From NCBI GenBank assembly GCA_035041965.1, contig JAPYMA010000311.1, positions 62,001 to 126,000 on the forward strand: 64,000 bases of DNA, written 5' to 3'. How positions within the stretch are numbered: the stretch's first letter is position 1; every line of letters begins with the position of its first letter. Source of the stretch: Anisakis pegreffii (taxonomy: Eukaryota; Nematoda; Chromadorea; Rhabditida; Anisakidae). Positions 15,655-34,426 of the stretch are shown here, in pieces. Made by a program: the position numbers and the translations under genes. The notes beneath the pieces are model-generated. The model did no database searches, was not told the origin of the DNA, and worked only from the letters and a program-made list of their open reading frames with translations.

Positions 15655-16870
15655 TTTACAGAAATTCACATGTTACTGGACAGACCTGATAGTACGGTAG
15701 GCTTGAATATGGCAATCCCTATAGCATTGAGAAAATAGCTGTATCCCTTTATCTAATCATAATTTATCGGAAAAGTTCATGATGTTCTTAACGTAGAGCT
15801 TTTGAGTAATCGAATGGTGCAAAGAAATTCATATGTTACCGGGCAAACGTGAGAGTAACGATACCTTGAAGATCGCAATGCTTATAGTTCTATAATAATG
15901 TGTTCAATTGATCTACAGTGATACAATGTACAAGAATGGGCGCTTCTGCGCTAATTGAGATAGTTTTAGGAAAATAGCTATATCTCCTCAAGTAAACAAA
16001 ATCGCCCGACAGAATATGTATTTTTCTTAATGCAGAGATTCTGCTCGATCGATTGGTGTGAAGAAATTGATATGTCACTGGTCAAAGCTGAGAATACGGT
16101 AGGTGTGAATGTGCTAACCCCTATATCATCAGGAAAATAGCTATATCTCCTCGCAGAGGCAAAATTTCTGGGCCAGCTTTTCATTTTTAGAGAGCCGAGA
16201 TTCTGTTCGATCGAATGATGTACAAACATTAATATGTTGCCTGGCAAACTTGAGAAGACGGTAGGCTTGATTGTGTCAAACCAATATTTCTATTGTAGTG
16301 TATAACGTCTATTGATCTATAGTGATCAAGTGCATATCAATGAGCACCTCAGCGCTAGTTGAGATAGCTTTAATAAAACAGCTATAGCTTCTCAACTAAG
16401 CGAAACCGCCCAACAAAATATATATTTTTCGAAATGCAGAGATTCTGCTGAATCGAATGATGCAAGAAAATTCACATGTTACTGGCCAAACTTGAGGGTA
16501 CGGTAGGGTTGAATATGGCAACCCGTATAGCATTGAGAAAATATCTATATCTCTTCATCTAATCGTAATTTCTCGGCTTAGTTCATGATATTCTCAACGT
16601 AGAGATTTTGAGCAATCGAATGGTGTAATGAAATTCACATGTTACCAGGCAAACCTGAGAGTAAAGGTACCCCGAAGATCGTAACGCCTATGGAGCTATA
16701 GTAACGTATTGATATTGATTTATAGTGACAGAATGTATATGAATGAGCGACTTTGCGCTTGTTGTTGAGATAGCTTTATGAAAATGGCCATATCTCCTCA
16801 AGAAAGCGCAATTGCTCTATAAAATGAATCTATGGGTTCCGCTGGTCCGAATGGTGTAGCACATGCTCGG
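15655..16870. repeat. Higher-order tandem repeat, alternating 160- and 240-bp units
   Basis: The marker motif GAAATTCACATGTTACTGG (variants) recurs at 15661, 15824, 16063, 16223, 16467 and 16630. The spacings are 163, 239, 160, 244 and 163 bp. The array is therefore built of alternating short and long subunits, about 403 bp per dimer, in roughly three diverged dimers, and it fades out near 16870. Other shared words are GAGATAGCTTTA, TATCTCCTCAA and ATCGAATGGTG. The same family recurs at 62.56-63.0 kb. Confidence 0.8.
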
Positions 16871-17360
16871 ATAGATGAGCTCATCTCATCAAGCATCAGC
16901 AATACAGTTTGTTGCAGTTCTCTCCGGTTCATTTCTGAATTCAAGGTTACTTTTCAGTGGTATATGAGCGTTACCATTATGCGGCAATACTCCACATTTC
17001 ATTTCTATGTTGATAAATAACCAGCTTCTCTATATGTATATTAGCAATACGATTTGCCAGCAGGTTTCTTACTCAAGTTCGGTCCACGTACAATACTTTG
17101 TGATTCATGTCATATAACTTGTTACTATGTTCTTAACTGTTCTTCTTGTTCATTACTGATATACAGCTAAATTCATAATGGAATGTCGTTCACATGATAA
17201 TCAGTAATACACTGCGATAAATGTGCAAGGACTTCGATTATGATTGGCCCAACCAAACAGATCAAAGTGTGAAATTTATGCGATGTTACATCTTAAGAAA
17301 CTGGAATTTTCGTAAAATTTCTTGCCATAACGTGTGCACACCTTTAAGTGAAAAGTTATC

Positions 17361-18212
17361 TTCTATACCAGTGGTTCTCACTTTCAGGTGCTCCATTACC
17401 ACTTTTGACGATCTGGTAGGCCGCCGTAACCCCGTATCTCCCGTATTGAATATGGAAATCGCATGTGTTATTTTCAGATCACCATTGCGTTCAATCTTAT
17501 TAGCACGTTCATGATGGTGATCGATATCGCTGGACCTTCTCCGTGACAGTTGTTTTCCTCATTATTGCAATCGTTTATGATTGCATGAAAAGCTATTGTC
17601 TGTGACACGCTCACTTCAAACTGATTTAGATGAATTCTCATTCTTTTCAGACGTGTTGTATTCACTCTCATTGCTGTTACATGTGAATATCGTTCTCTTG
17701 ATGATTTTTTCTCGTTCACTTCGCATCATTTCACTTCACAAGTTCTTATTCTCTAGCATGTACTATTTACTGATGATTGTTAACAGTCGAAATCAACAAT
17801 ATGACAATTCAATGGAACTGATTAACAACGTTCAACAGTCAAATAATCAATTATAGAGTGCGTATCATAGAATGAGAATTTGACTTCAATTGCTGAGTGA
17901 AATGAATGAGAAATTAGCAGAAGAGAACACTTTTGGTGATAAAAGTCATGAGAGCGATTGCAACAGCTGGGAAAAGAATAAAAATCCTATTAGGCCCGGA
18001 CGAACTAATGATACTCAGAAAGTAGGAGAATGAAGAGTGTTGCCATCACTTAACCGCATTTACAAATCCGGGTTAAAAAACACCATCACTGTGACATTCT
18101 ATCATAACAACTGCATGAAATACTAATTCCTCGACCCCCTTCATTACCCCTTCACACCTCCAAATTACCCAAAATGGGTAATTTCACCATTATGAGAACC
18201 ACTGTTCTATAC
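17361..18212. mobile_element. Non-autonomous hAT-type DNA transposon with target duplication
   Basis: The element spans 17369..18204 (836 bp). It begins CAGTGGTTCTCA and ends TGAGAACCACTG, a perfect 12-bp terminal inverted repeat. It is flanked by the identical 8-bp direct repeat TTCTATAC at 17361..17368 and 18205..18212. An 8-bp target duplication and a CAGTGGTTCTCA-type terminus are hallmarks of the hAT superfamily. The interior has no long ORF and no transposase similarity that I can see, so it is a deletion derivative or MITE that needs a transposase supplied elsewhere. The intact target duplication implies that it has not been rearranged since insertion. Confidence 0.85.
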
Positions 18213-20279
18213 GGGGAATGCAGTGAATAATTGTGATGCAGATCTTATTTGAGGATATAGACTGCATGAACATGACATTTAAAAATAGTGCTGTGATCTA
18301 CATGATCAGAGTGTGATGTATGTGGGAGGCTCTATCTAATCAAACTGAAAATGTCTTCTTAAACTGGAAGTCATGTTCTGTGAGGTGGATGCAATGAATC
18401 CTCATGATGCTGACCATATCTAAGGATCTAGGTTACCCTAACATAAGATATGTGATATTCGTAGTTAACAGTGATGTGCAATGTTTAGTCTGAGTCTTAA
18501 GAAAACGAAAACTTCGTCTAACAAGATAAACAATTTGCTCAAACTAGAAGTCATATTCTAGCAACTGAATATCAACAAATAAGCGTGAGCCAAATCATCC
18601 AGTCAATGCAGCATGTGTTAAACAGAACCAGTTGAACCTTGCACGTTTATTGATTCTTTTAAAATTCGGTCTTTGCATTGGTTCTGATGATGAGAGTGAT
18701 GTAAAAGCCGAATAGATGCATATAACTCTCTAAAATTGTGTTTTCTTCAAATTCTGAGCTTTTATTGTAGAATGAATTGCAGTGAAAATGAGTGACAGAA
18801 CCGAATTGTTCGAAAATAAACAGTCGTGCAAACAAATTGAGTTCAGTCAGTAATACGAATAATAGGTATCTCTGTGTGTATATATCTTCTGATGCAAAGT
18901 ATATGTTGAAAAAACTCTTTCGATTCAACGATAAATAACACTCAAGAATTCATTAATTAAATGCAAGTGATATGCTCGACATTGCTTTCAGTCTTAAAAA
19001 CAAATGTTTTCCGAGAAGATTCAATCAAATCATTCGGAAAATTGTTGCAGAGCAATTGGAAATAGTATGGCTAACATAGATCATCGTGGGCTGACAAAAA
19101 TGTTTTGTGAGCATAATATCGAGTCTTCTCCCTTCATAATTGCAATTCTTACACTCAACGGTAGCAATAAATCAACAACATTTCTTCAAACTCATCAATT
19201 TTGTGCTCAGTTTTTACCTCACTCTTCCGAATTGTTATTTGCCTCGTTCAATATCTCGACTCTCGAAGATGTTCATCACCTCGAGTGTCTCACCTTACAT
19301 ATGAATTTCTCATCTCGTGCTCATCCTTCTTTCGTGTCACTTGCTCAACAGATGCAAATGTTCATTGAAATAGTAACGCAGATAATAATAATAAACAAAT
19401 AATCACCACAATTAACTCTAAAGTGTTCATTGTGTTAACTTTTTAACAACCTGATCTGTTCACTGAAAAGCTTTCGTTAAACTTCCTCTGCAGCAGCTGT
19501 GTTTCTCCTCTCGCAAGCAGTCCTCAATCGCTGAGTTCATTCTCGTCCCGAGCTTCAGCAGCTTCGCCAACTCCCTCACCTCTTCACTGTTCCAGTTCTT
19601 TTCTGTTGCTTTCTAGTCAATCAACACATTCATCTAGACAGCTTGTGTTCTATGTGTTTGTTTATTCCCACTTCTTTACCCTACTCGTTACCAAGAAATT
19701 CATTTCTAACAACTGTGATTGCTTCTCACTGGATCATATTCACTCACACACACACCACCCGCGTAATTCTTGGAAACGACTCGAATTCAGTGATTTTCCC
19801 AGAACGACATCTTGAAAACATCTTGTCTGTTCATCGGTATAATGTTAGCACAAAGTATATGCAATCACTTCAACTCACCACTAGAACTAACTCAAATAAA
19901 AGCATCACCATTCAGCCAGTTCAACTCAAAGTTGTCGTTTGCATTTGCATCGTCCTCACCTACCTTCTGGTGCTACTTAGTGTGTTTATCCTCTCCTTGT
20001 CGTTGTGCAATTCCCTGTTACTTCAATTATAGTTGTATCCAGACAAGCGATCTTTAGCCCGATTGATCTGCTTAGTTATCAAACATAATTAGAAGTATCA
20101 GAAGTAATTCTTCCTGGACGCTGAGAATCAAGAAAGAATCAATAGCTCAGAGGGAATTTTGTTCAGATGTTGTTTCGTTTCAGCTGATCATTGAACGCTA
20201 TCAATTGTATTTGTGATATAGATCTTAATCTGCTTATTGACTTGAATCTATAAAGTAAGATTCCAAGTTGAAAACGCTT
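18213..20279. other. Intergenic region, nothing recognised
   Basis: AT-rich spacer. It contains a 132-codon ORF (19004..19402) and overlapping ORFs at 19606-20057, none with recognisable sequence. I treat them as chance ORFs. Confidence 0.4.
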
Positions 20280-22141
<1,862 letters not shown>

Positions 22142-25100
22142 ACACTTTATGCTAATGGTAATTCCTTTGAACAAGCAAATAATATGCGAACAGCGCATAT
22201 TATCGTCATATTGTGTTTGAATGCACAAGAACGTCATCGATTCTTATGGATCCTTCCCCCATTCCCCCTTCCAACAGCACTCTTCTGTCGAATTTCCCGA
22301 ACATCTTTAACTGAATCTCACTCAAGAACTGTCCACTTATTTGCTTTCACCAACCAAACTGTATGACCGCTTCATCAAAGAAATTCAACTGGAATGAAGA
22401 AGATGCTCAAAGCTTAAATTTAAACCAATGCAAATTTGAAAAGACAATTAATGTTGTTTCAATTTTTGAAACTATTAATTATCTTGTATATATCATAATG
22501 TCTTTGAATAAATTTGCATTCTCAATTTCAATGGATAAACACAATCTGCACACGTGAATATCTGCACTTAGCCGATGGCATCCACTTGAAAGTGTTTTTG
22601 ACCTTTTGATCTGCAAATTCATAGATTGATAACAAATCACTTTCAGTCTCATACTGTTCACTGGAAAGAAACCAAATTTCTAGTTGTTATAAAAAGTAAT
22701 CACATACTTTCTCATCAGAAATTGCAATTAAGCGATTTTTATGAATAGGTTACTAATCATACGATGTTGTTGGTTTACTCTATTGTCCAGTCGTAACATA
22801 TTGTGGAATGGTTGATTATGCTATAGCAATCAAATGATTCCAATTGAATCAACAGTATCAGCTTCCACAAACATTCTAAAAATTAATGAAGTTGAAATAT
22901 TATTGAAGAGTAAGGTATCAAACTCACATATCAAACTTCAGATATCAAACTTCAATATCAAACTTTAGATGTCAAACTCCTCAGCTTCTACAAAATCAAC
23001 ATAGAATATTATTCAAGAGCAAATAGCAAAGTTTATAAAGTGATGGTTTGTGTGAGGTTGCATGTAATCTTGACACATTAAACAATGTTTTTCAATTTCC
23101 TAGTGAAACAAATTATTCATATTCAACGAACCATCGATGCACTTTGATCATTGAATCTACTATTAGAAACGATCAACTTGTGAATAATGGCAAATTCTCA
23201 CCTCAGACACTTTCTAACAAATGCGTTTACTTTGATTAATTGCTTGGCAGCACTTTTTTTAATGCTATCAATTGAACAACAAGAATTCGTTGCAACTGAC
23301 TTCTGCATATCAGTAGCAATAGCAAATGTAACATTCAGAGTGTTTTCTTTTGAAAACACCACTTGTCACGCTGAAAAAATTCAATCTGCTCAGCTTTTTC
23401 GTCACAATATCGGATTGCAAAACAATGAAGACTCATTTGCTTGCAGTCTATGAAATGCTTTTTTGCTAACATCGGCTCTCCAATTGCAAGAGCATAACGG
23501 AAGCAACTGCTTTTCTAAACACATACGAAGCTCGACTCATTTCGACTGTGTGCATTCTTTCAAGAAGTGCCTCGGTCTTGTTTTTGTTTTTCTAAACCAC
23601 TTGAACGTTTCAATAAAGTAGAATGTTTCCTTAACACAAAACGTTTCATGAACAAATGTAGATCACTTATGACTGTAACGATAGAAAAGTTTAAGCTATC
23701 CTGTTGTTTGCTGTCCCACCGAATCATTGAACTTCACAAATTCCATTCGGTAGTTTGAAGAATAGAAACATGTTCGCGGAAATCTCTTCCGTTCGAGAGC
23801 ATCCAATGACTTGAAGACTAAATTGATCGTTCCGCTAACGTGAGATGTTCAAGTCATTTAGCAATGACTTATAATTCATGTTGGATGCGGCAAGTAAATG
23901 TTGCTTCCATGTGCTGAACTTTTGGTGGATCCAAAAACAAGATCAACGATTCTCCTAAGCAAATCAAATCCGTCACCACGTTGCTTCAGATTAATCATCT
24001 GAATTTTCTGATGATGAAACGTTTTGCAATTCTTAGCCTTCACCATTGGACGAGTTCAGCAAAATCCTTCAGTTTTCACTTCTGTTCAGCACGAAATTCT
24101 TCCCAACTGTTCCCTGATTTGAAATTGTAATTTCTTCTGCAAAACTGAATCATTTCTTATGCAGTTCATGTACAGTTAGTGAATTATACTGATGCATTGC
24201 ATGGTCAATCAAACACAATTCATCACCTGTTTCATCATCGAACCCAGACCGGGGCAAATAGAGAGTTCGCTAGAGGGAGTGAATTTCACGATGCTGATGA
24301 TGAAAGTTATCGATCGTGTCATTTATGCCTTGTATTTGCAGAGGATTGTTTGTTGGGATGAAGCACGGTTAAACTCAGTGAACTGTAAGAGTTCTACAAG
24401 CAAGTAAAGTACACAGATGTGATCCAGTCATTCAGCTGGACAATAATACAGTGCTAGTGCTAAAATTCTCAAAATTCATCGTGCGCAAGCAAACTCATTG
24501 CTTTATTTACATTTTTCTGGTCTTATCATTGAGAAAACAGCACTTCAACTATTCATTCGCTTGCATCGTCTTACTTTGAAATTGTAGTCATTTGCGATAT
24601 ATCGAAGTTTGTTTTTTGAGAGAGAGAATGCAAAGTTACAGTTCAGATAAGTAGTAAAAGTACAGAAATGATTTGGGTTATTTGTTGAAAAGCATTAATC
24701 ATCATCGTCATCGTCAGTTTTTGGTTGTTTCTATGAAGGATTTCATCCTCGAATAACATCGCCCTCCATTTGAATTCCAATGATTTCTTCATCTTCTCTT
24801 ACTCTCCCTATAACCAGATTACTCAACCCACACATGTATGTATACGAAAGCACTCACTCAGATACAAACACATATCCATCCAACGATTTGCTGCTTACAA
24901 ATTACTCGATCTTTCATAATCCTCTTGATTTTATCCACATCTCTGATCCATCCGTTTTCATCTATCGTCAATGGACAATCAATCGCTCAATCGAGTCCAA
25001 CAATTTCATAGAAATACGCCATTTTCAACGAGATCACAATCACTTCAGTGTCAGCAGTTCTTTAAACTAATTCATATCTGCGGATATGTTTCGTTCTCTT

Positions 25101-25960
25101 TAACCTCAACATTGTTCACCTCTCTCTCACAAAGTTTTTCTTCTGTACACTCGAAAAAGTGTCTGTTTATCACTCACTCACTCACTCTACCCGCTTACAT
25201 CTTCAACCTCAGCCTGAGGTTCTAGTAGATCTGGAATCATCTTCACCTAAGTGTCCGTCATTGTTTCTAACTTTCCTCGCTCTCCATTCTGCGTTAAATT
25301 CACCTCACTCTCGACTCTCCTCGCCTCTTCGTTCATTCACTGTTCAAAGAGGCGAAAATGATTTCCACGAAAAGTTCTGGCTTGTTTTCCGTTGAAGTTA
25401 TCTACAACACACACACACATCTCACACGTGTTGATCGTCGTGATCTCTGAGAATAAGACGAATCATATCCTCTTCACTAATTACATCGATGTGTTATTTT
25501 GTTGAATTGATATTGTGGTGATGATAATGCTACAATACATCATTACAACATCCTACGCGTGTCTGTCTCTTTTCGTTTCGTTTATTCCAGCTACTGAGTG
25601 CTGATGCTGCTGCTCTAAGCACTGAACAAAAGTTGAACCAAGCCAATATGCATCCCACCAACAACAATAATAATAACAATAAATAGCCTACCTCCTCGGC
25701 CCATATCCACCCAATCACAAGCCCACTCTCATTCACTTCAGTCACTCAACAAAATTCAAGCCGTCAGCATCTGCTCAGCTCATTGTTCGCATTGCACTGT
25801 GCCGACTAACTGCGTCATAATCATTATCACGACCCTTATCATCACTATCGTATCGGTCGGTCGCTCAGTAACGTCTAGCTAACTACATCACTTTAGTTCA
25901 TCTTTCCTCCAATTCGTTTAAATCCAATTGTTCCAGATCCATAAGTCCGAAATATCTGTT
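22142..25960. other. Intergenic region between actins 2 and 3
   Basis: The actin 2 3' UTR is followed by AT-rich spacer. ORFs of up to 96 codons (24780..25070) are low-complexity Ser/His/Thr-rich and do not look like genes. There is one short repeat cluster at 22914..22981. Confidence 0.4.
22914..22981. repeat. Short tandem repeat, about 14-bp unit
   Basis: Five imperfect copies of ATATCAAACTTCA follow one another in 68 bp. Confidence 0.7.
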
Positions 25961-25969
25961 TATATAAAG
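25961..25969 (+). promoter_or_regulatory. TATA-like box (TATATAAAG)
   Basis: TATATAAAG is followed about 20-30 bp later by a CAGTTCAGTTATTATCC stretch that could be a start region. It lies 0.95 kb upstream of actin 3, whose nearest good 3' splice acceptors end at 26870 (AAATCTTCAG, 39 nt before ATG) or 26891. Assignment to actin 3, with the intervening part removed as an outron or intron, is an inference. Confidence 0.3.
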
Positions 25970-26900
25970 AGACAGTCGAACGATCGATTTGAGTTCAGTT
26001 CAGTTATTATCCTGTGATATTATCGAAATTAGTATGAGATACCTCCAATACTTTGATCTAATATCAAAAACACGTTTTGATCATTCCGATTCTCGGTTTC
26101 CAGCAATTCAGTGTCCAAAAATTTGTCCAGTGCTTTGTACTTTTAGAAGATATCATCTAGGAGTGTCTGCTTTCTTGTGTCTACTTTCTAGGAGCTTCAG
26201 ATGATTCAAAGACTGTTCCAAGTTAATGAATCGATTCTAGCAATTAATGAGGAATAGGAAAGATATTACAACGTTTCTACGGATATTTAATTTTTACTCC
26301 TTCATGAAATGTTTTCATTCCTATGTTACTAAAGACTTATCCAGTGCAATGACAACAATTTTAAAATATCTCTTTCCAACGTTTGAGAATAGAAACGGGA
26401 GAATTTTGAGGAGTTAGATGGTAAGGAAATGATGAAGGTAATAGTTCCAAGAGATGAGCAAAAACGCGATGAGACTACTGGAAATTTTGTCGAATTCTTG
26501 TCAGAATTGGTTTCCTTTCGATCAATTGAATTTAATAGAGAGATTGAAAAATGTGTTCTGTACAGTGTCATGTATGGATTATCAAGATATTGTGAAACTC
26601 TCCTTGAAATTCTGAATGCTGAATAGGTAAATTAGTTGATTTGTTAGTATTCGTCAAAGTGTTCAAGAAATTCTTCAAGGATTGCCTTCCAAGAGGACTT
26701 TAGACACATCCACATCCAATAGCTTTTCGTGGGGATTTCAAATTGTTCCCTGTACAGCATTAAAACTATAAGAATTTGAATCGGTGTTGTTCTCAATGAA
26801 CGGGCGATTAATTTTGCAAAATTGTGCATTGATCTTTACAGGGTTAATCTCAATGAAACTAAATCTTCAGGTGACTTTGTTAAATCAACAGAGGAAGTAA

Positions 26901-28479
<1,579 letters not shown>

Positions 28480-29929
28480 GCTGTTCTGCTGTTGTCGTGT
28501 CGTGATTATGAACGAAGCTCATTCATTTATACCATTGAAGCCATCATATGCAACAATCATCACAAACAACTACGAGCAAACTTCAATTAACCAATGTTGC
28601 CGCTTGATAACTGAATCTATTACAGTGCGATCGATTGCTGTATCCAATTGTTTTGTCACGCAAATGTTGTTAATTGTTTCGCTTTTGTAAGCACACATTC
28701 AACGCCTAATATCGCATTCATCTCCGTTCTTCTAAAATACAAATATAAATTATTGCTAACACACTCCTCACTGCTTGAAATCCATCATTGCTTATTCTTT
28801 GATCCGGCCGGAATCGAGTCGGAACTAAAAGACGAGATGTTAAGATATTTTTGTAAGTGAGAATTCAAAGATCGAGATGAATGAATGAATGTGCTGTGTA
28901 GTTGTTGTATGTGATTATCAGTAGCTAGTTTCAGTTATTGTCTCATTTAAGAGGAACATATTGCAACAATCAATTTTGTAAACTTCAACATCAAGAAAGT
29001 CTTCTTCTATCGCTGTGCTTATTTATATCCGTTGTCTTCTTCTTCAGTGCACTGCCAAATAATTTCCACTGACTCTTGCCCCTTGACCATCCCATCCCAT
29101 CCTATCCATTACCATTACCATCATCTGATGTTTCATCCCTTCTATTCAATTGGCTGTTTGAACAAATAAAAGATATTCTACACTAATGTGACGTGCAATT
29201 TTCTATCTTCGTTTTCTTATTGACACCGAGATGAAACGACGTGTTTTGGGTATATTGTTCGAAATTTACTGAATGATTTAAAGCGAAATTCAACAAATGG
29301 TCACTTCGCATCCAAACAGCAATGCTCGAAATGGCACTGAGTTCCTCATAGAGCGTTTTATAATGCAACATATCGACTGTTCACTCAAAATGATCAGACG
29401 TTCAATGGAATCGTAAGAGACAAGGAAGTGTGGATTCATGTAGTTTGAAGAATGCCAAATTATATCTTACAATTAGTTACTTCTCGTCATCTCTGCGGAT
29501 GAGAGTTCTCTATTATGTATATTTCTCCAAGCTGTCGAATCTGCCTAGTGATCTAAAGTGATCAATCAATTTTGCTCTATAACAGATCATCGACAGATTG
29601 TAATTATAGAATTGAAGAGTTCAAATTCTCGCAGCACTGCACAGACTAATGATGGTTCTTATTCCAGCTAAACTGTTCGATTCCTATTCTATTTAGTGAT
29701 GTCTCTATTCCAGTTAAACAGTTCTGATCATGTTCTATTCCTGTTCTGCTCCATGGAATAGAATAGAACAGTTCGTAAGCGAGGAAGAAGCAGTTTGGAA
29801 CAGAATCGAGCCGTTTTTCAGTCCAAAAAACAGAATGGAACAGTTTTCAACAGACTTTGGCTGTTCTTTAAACTGTTCTTTTTGAATACTGCACTGAGAT
29901 AAATTACCATTGTTTCATTATTGTTATAT

Positions 29930-30032
29930 TTACTTTTATTTATTATTATTATGTTTATTATTAGATTTGTACATTTTATTATTATTGTTATTATTAACAT
30001 TACAATTATTATATTTATTATTATTATTACAT
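29930..30032. repeat. ATT-rich low-complexity tract
   Basis: An imperfect (ATT)n/(TTA)n run of about 100 bp. It is present in duplication copy 1 and missing from copy 2. Confidence 0.7.
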
Positions 30033-30605
30033 GTTTGTTGTTATCACTATCAGTTTTGCTTTCAATCCTGATTTTCGGGAACACGCCTGAAATTGTCTGA
30101 AAACTTGAATAAATGATGAATGGAAAACATGTTTTAATCGACAGATGCTTAACATTAACCCATGGACACATAAAGCAAACTGCTGACGTCCACAACAATC
30201 AAGTTTATGGACAAAAATTCGCGCAAGCTGAATAGCGTTGCTAGAATCATTCGAATCGATCATCACAATTTTAATAGGTTTCATTACCACTATTAAATAA
30301 TGAGATGACATGATTTGAATGAATCGAAACAGAACACACGAAACCGTAGGAAAATATAATCACGTTATATACTTCAAGATGCCCAAAACAATTATAAAGG
30401 CATCAGAGGAACGAGAACGCGCAAAAAACATCGAAGAAAATGAATGCCATATAATAAAAAGTAGAAAAAATTATTAGCGAAAAACGTGAAAAGTAAAGGA
30501 AATTCCATTTCTCCTCAATTTTAATAAGCAATGGAAATAATGTGGGCAAAACGAATTGCCGCAAGAACACAAAAATAGTCCTCCTTACTGAAGACAACTG
30601 TGCGA

Positions 30606-30656
30606 GTTCTCTTCAATGCTAAAGGGAACTATATTCTCTTTAGCATCGGAGAGAAC
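30606..30656. ncRNA. Pre-miRNA-like hairpin candidate
   Basis: Arms 30606..30627 and 30635..30656 pair over 22 bp with four mismatches (a three-base internal mismatch and one near the loop), around a 7-nt loop. An imperfect stem of this size resembles the upper part of a miRNA precursor. Folding alone is weak evidence, and nothing shows expression. Confidence 0.25.
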
Positions 30657-31920
30657 TGTGCGAGTTGCAACTATGCTTCCGAATGAGCACCGCACATTCA
30701 AACGTTGGTCGTACTCTAAACTCTGCGAGGAGTCCATCACAAAAATAGTTCACATTTTACGCCTCCTATAAAAGCTTATGCTTGGACCATTCCAATTCGA
30801 TTGAACGAATCAGGAATTTTATCAGCAACACATTAAGTATTTCATATCAATGTGAGCAACAGATTGTCCAGATTCTGAAACACGCCTATCCTGTCGCCGA
30901 AACGTTTCTTGACTCTGTTTCTATTCTCGGATGACTTCATTTGTAAGTTTCCAATGTTTCCCCAACATCACTCTCGATGGTTGTAATACATTGCACAGTG
31001 ACGATCTATGATATATTGCATTGATGAAATTTGAAATGTCAAACTGGGCCGATCAACGTAACCAAACGTCATCAGCAAGAAACTCCAAATTTCTTGATGC
31101 TGTCGTATCCTTGATACTGTCTAGATTCTGAAACATTTAAGTTTTGTTGATTTGATTCTTTCATCATTCAGCCCTGGATGGATAGCGATAGCATTAACTT
31201 GATGATGATTTTCGATTGTTCAATTATACATTTAGACTATGAAGCTGATATTTCGATGTTCAGACTACTCATTTTCTTCGATCATTTAAGATAAGCTGTG
31301 GATTTGTCATATCTCCTTATTCAAAATCCTCGCCGGTTTCAACAATCTATTGTGTTTGCTGCTTGACAGTTCTCCGTTTCAGAAATGTACCCATCTGTAT
31401 GCTTGCATTTGCACTTCCTCATCATGACGACAGTGAATGAAAGTGCGATCTTTAGTTACAAGCCGTCCACATTTCGATCTTATCGAAAAAGCGGTGATTC
31501 TTTGGCATTATTACTTTATGTTCTGAAGCATGCATACCTTTTAGCTAAACACATCAACTTCATGGAAATAAAGTCAGTCACAGAACTGTAATCATAATTT
31601 TGTGTAATGGCATCTCATCAATTGATTTTGATCGTGTGTAGAACAATGATTTATGTTTGCCAACGTAGAACTGGGATTTTTCAATTCTACATTAAGTACG
31701 CTTAAATCGTATCAGTGATCTGATAGTTTCTGATACCATCACTCTCATTATGTTTCTGAACGATGTAAATTTCCGTCGACGAACGAATTCCTACGGCTCT
31801 GGCGGAGAAATCCATTCGAATCAAAATAATCCCACTTATTGAGATACGACTCGAATAAATAGCGGAATCACTTGTACGATAACGTGATTTGATTAATTAT
31901 GAGTAATTCAACTAAAAAAA

Positions 31921-32155
31921 CTGGATTCAAGCAAAAAACAAAACAACTCTTCAAACCATTACATTAACAAAAATGAATTCTTTCAGACGACGTGCTGAAA
32001 GCAGTTCATAATGTACCATAGACACTCTGAAAAACTCGCGAATTCTTGAGAAATTACTTCGAGATTTTCACCGTCTCTCGTTTCTCGGAAGGTGATCAAG
32101 CACTCACGATGATCCTTTCATCATAACACACCCACGGTATGGCGAGAATATCTTC
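31921..32155. promoter_or_regulatory. Near-invariant non-coding block, copy 1
   Basis: 235 bp differ from 36425..36660 at only about two positions, whereas flanking duplicated sequence has diverged or been deleted. The block holds no ORF. It lies about 0.7-0.9 kb upstream of actin 4 and 230 bp before the TATA-like box at 32388. A regulatory role is an inference. Confidence 0.45.
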
Positions 32156-32387
32156 AGTGTTAGATTTTTCTTCTGAGAACCATTTCAACTCATTAATCAG
32201 TTCGCGTGACGAATGTATTCGTTGAATTGCTTCAACAAAAATCTTTACAGATTCTTAGAATCTCGAATGGTGTAGTGATTTAGCGTTGTGTAGGTTGTTA
32301 TAGTTCTTTTGTTTAATTGGTGATTTTATTTTGTTATTTTCGATTCAAACAAAAAATGTGCAGATGTAAAGTGTGAACTCGTTGAAG

Positions 32388-32396
32388 CTATATAAC
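32388..32396 (+). promoter_or_regulatory. TATA-like box upstream of actin 4 (CTATATAAC)
   Basis: It sits at the end of duplication copy 1 and immediately before the block shared with actin 1, 470 bp upstream of the actin 4 ATG. The equivalent in copy 2 is CTATATAAG at 36906. Conservation in both copies supports function. The start site is not known. Confidence 0.4.
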
Positions 32397-32406
32397 TGCG
32401 AAGCAT

Positions 32407-34426
<2,020 letters not shown>

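Larger units (their letters stand above)
28480..32406. repeat. Duplicated flank, copy 1 (downstream of actin 3)
   Basis: This segment aligns in order with 34427..36915 downstream of actin 4. The matched stretches include the 3' flank to about 29690, then about 30830-31700, then 31921-32396. Copy 1 has about 130 bp near 28910-29045 and about 1.1 kb (29700-30830) that copy 2 lacks. The 1.1-kb part contains a GAACAG/CTGTTC-rich stretch, an ATT-rich tract (29930-30030) and a hairpin (30606..30656). No gene is supported; a 126-codon minus-strand ORF at 29818 covers the ATT-rich tract. Confidence 0.75.

Noticed and set aside
19004..19402. 132-codon plus-strand ORF
   Set aside because: No recognisable domain, no Kozak-like context or splice partners; its Ser/His-rich composition looks like chance.
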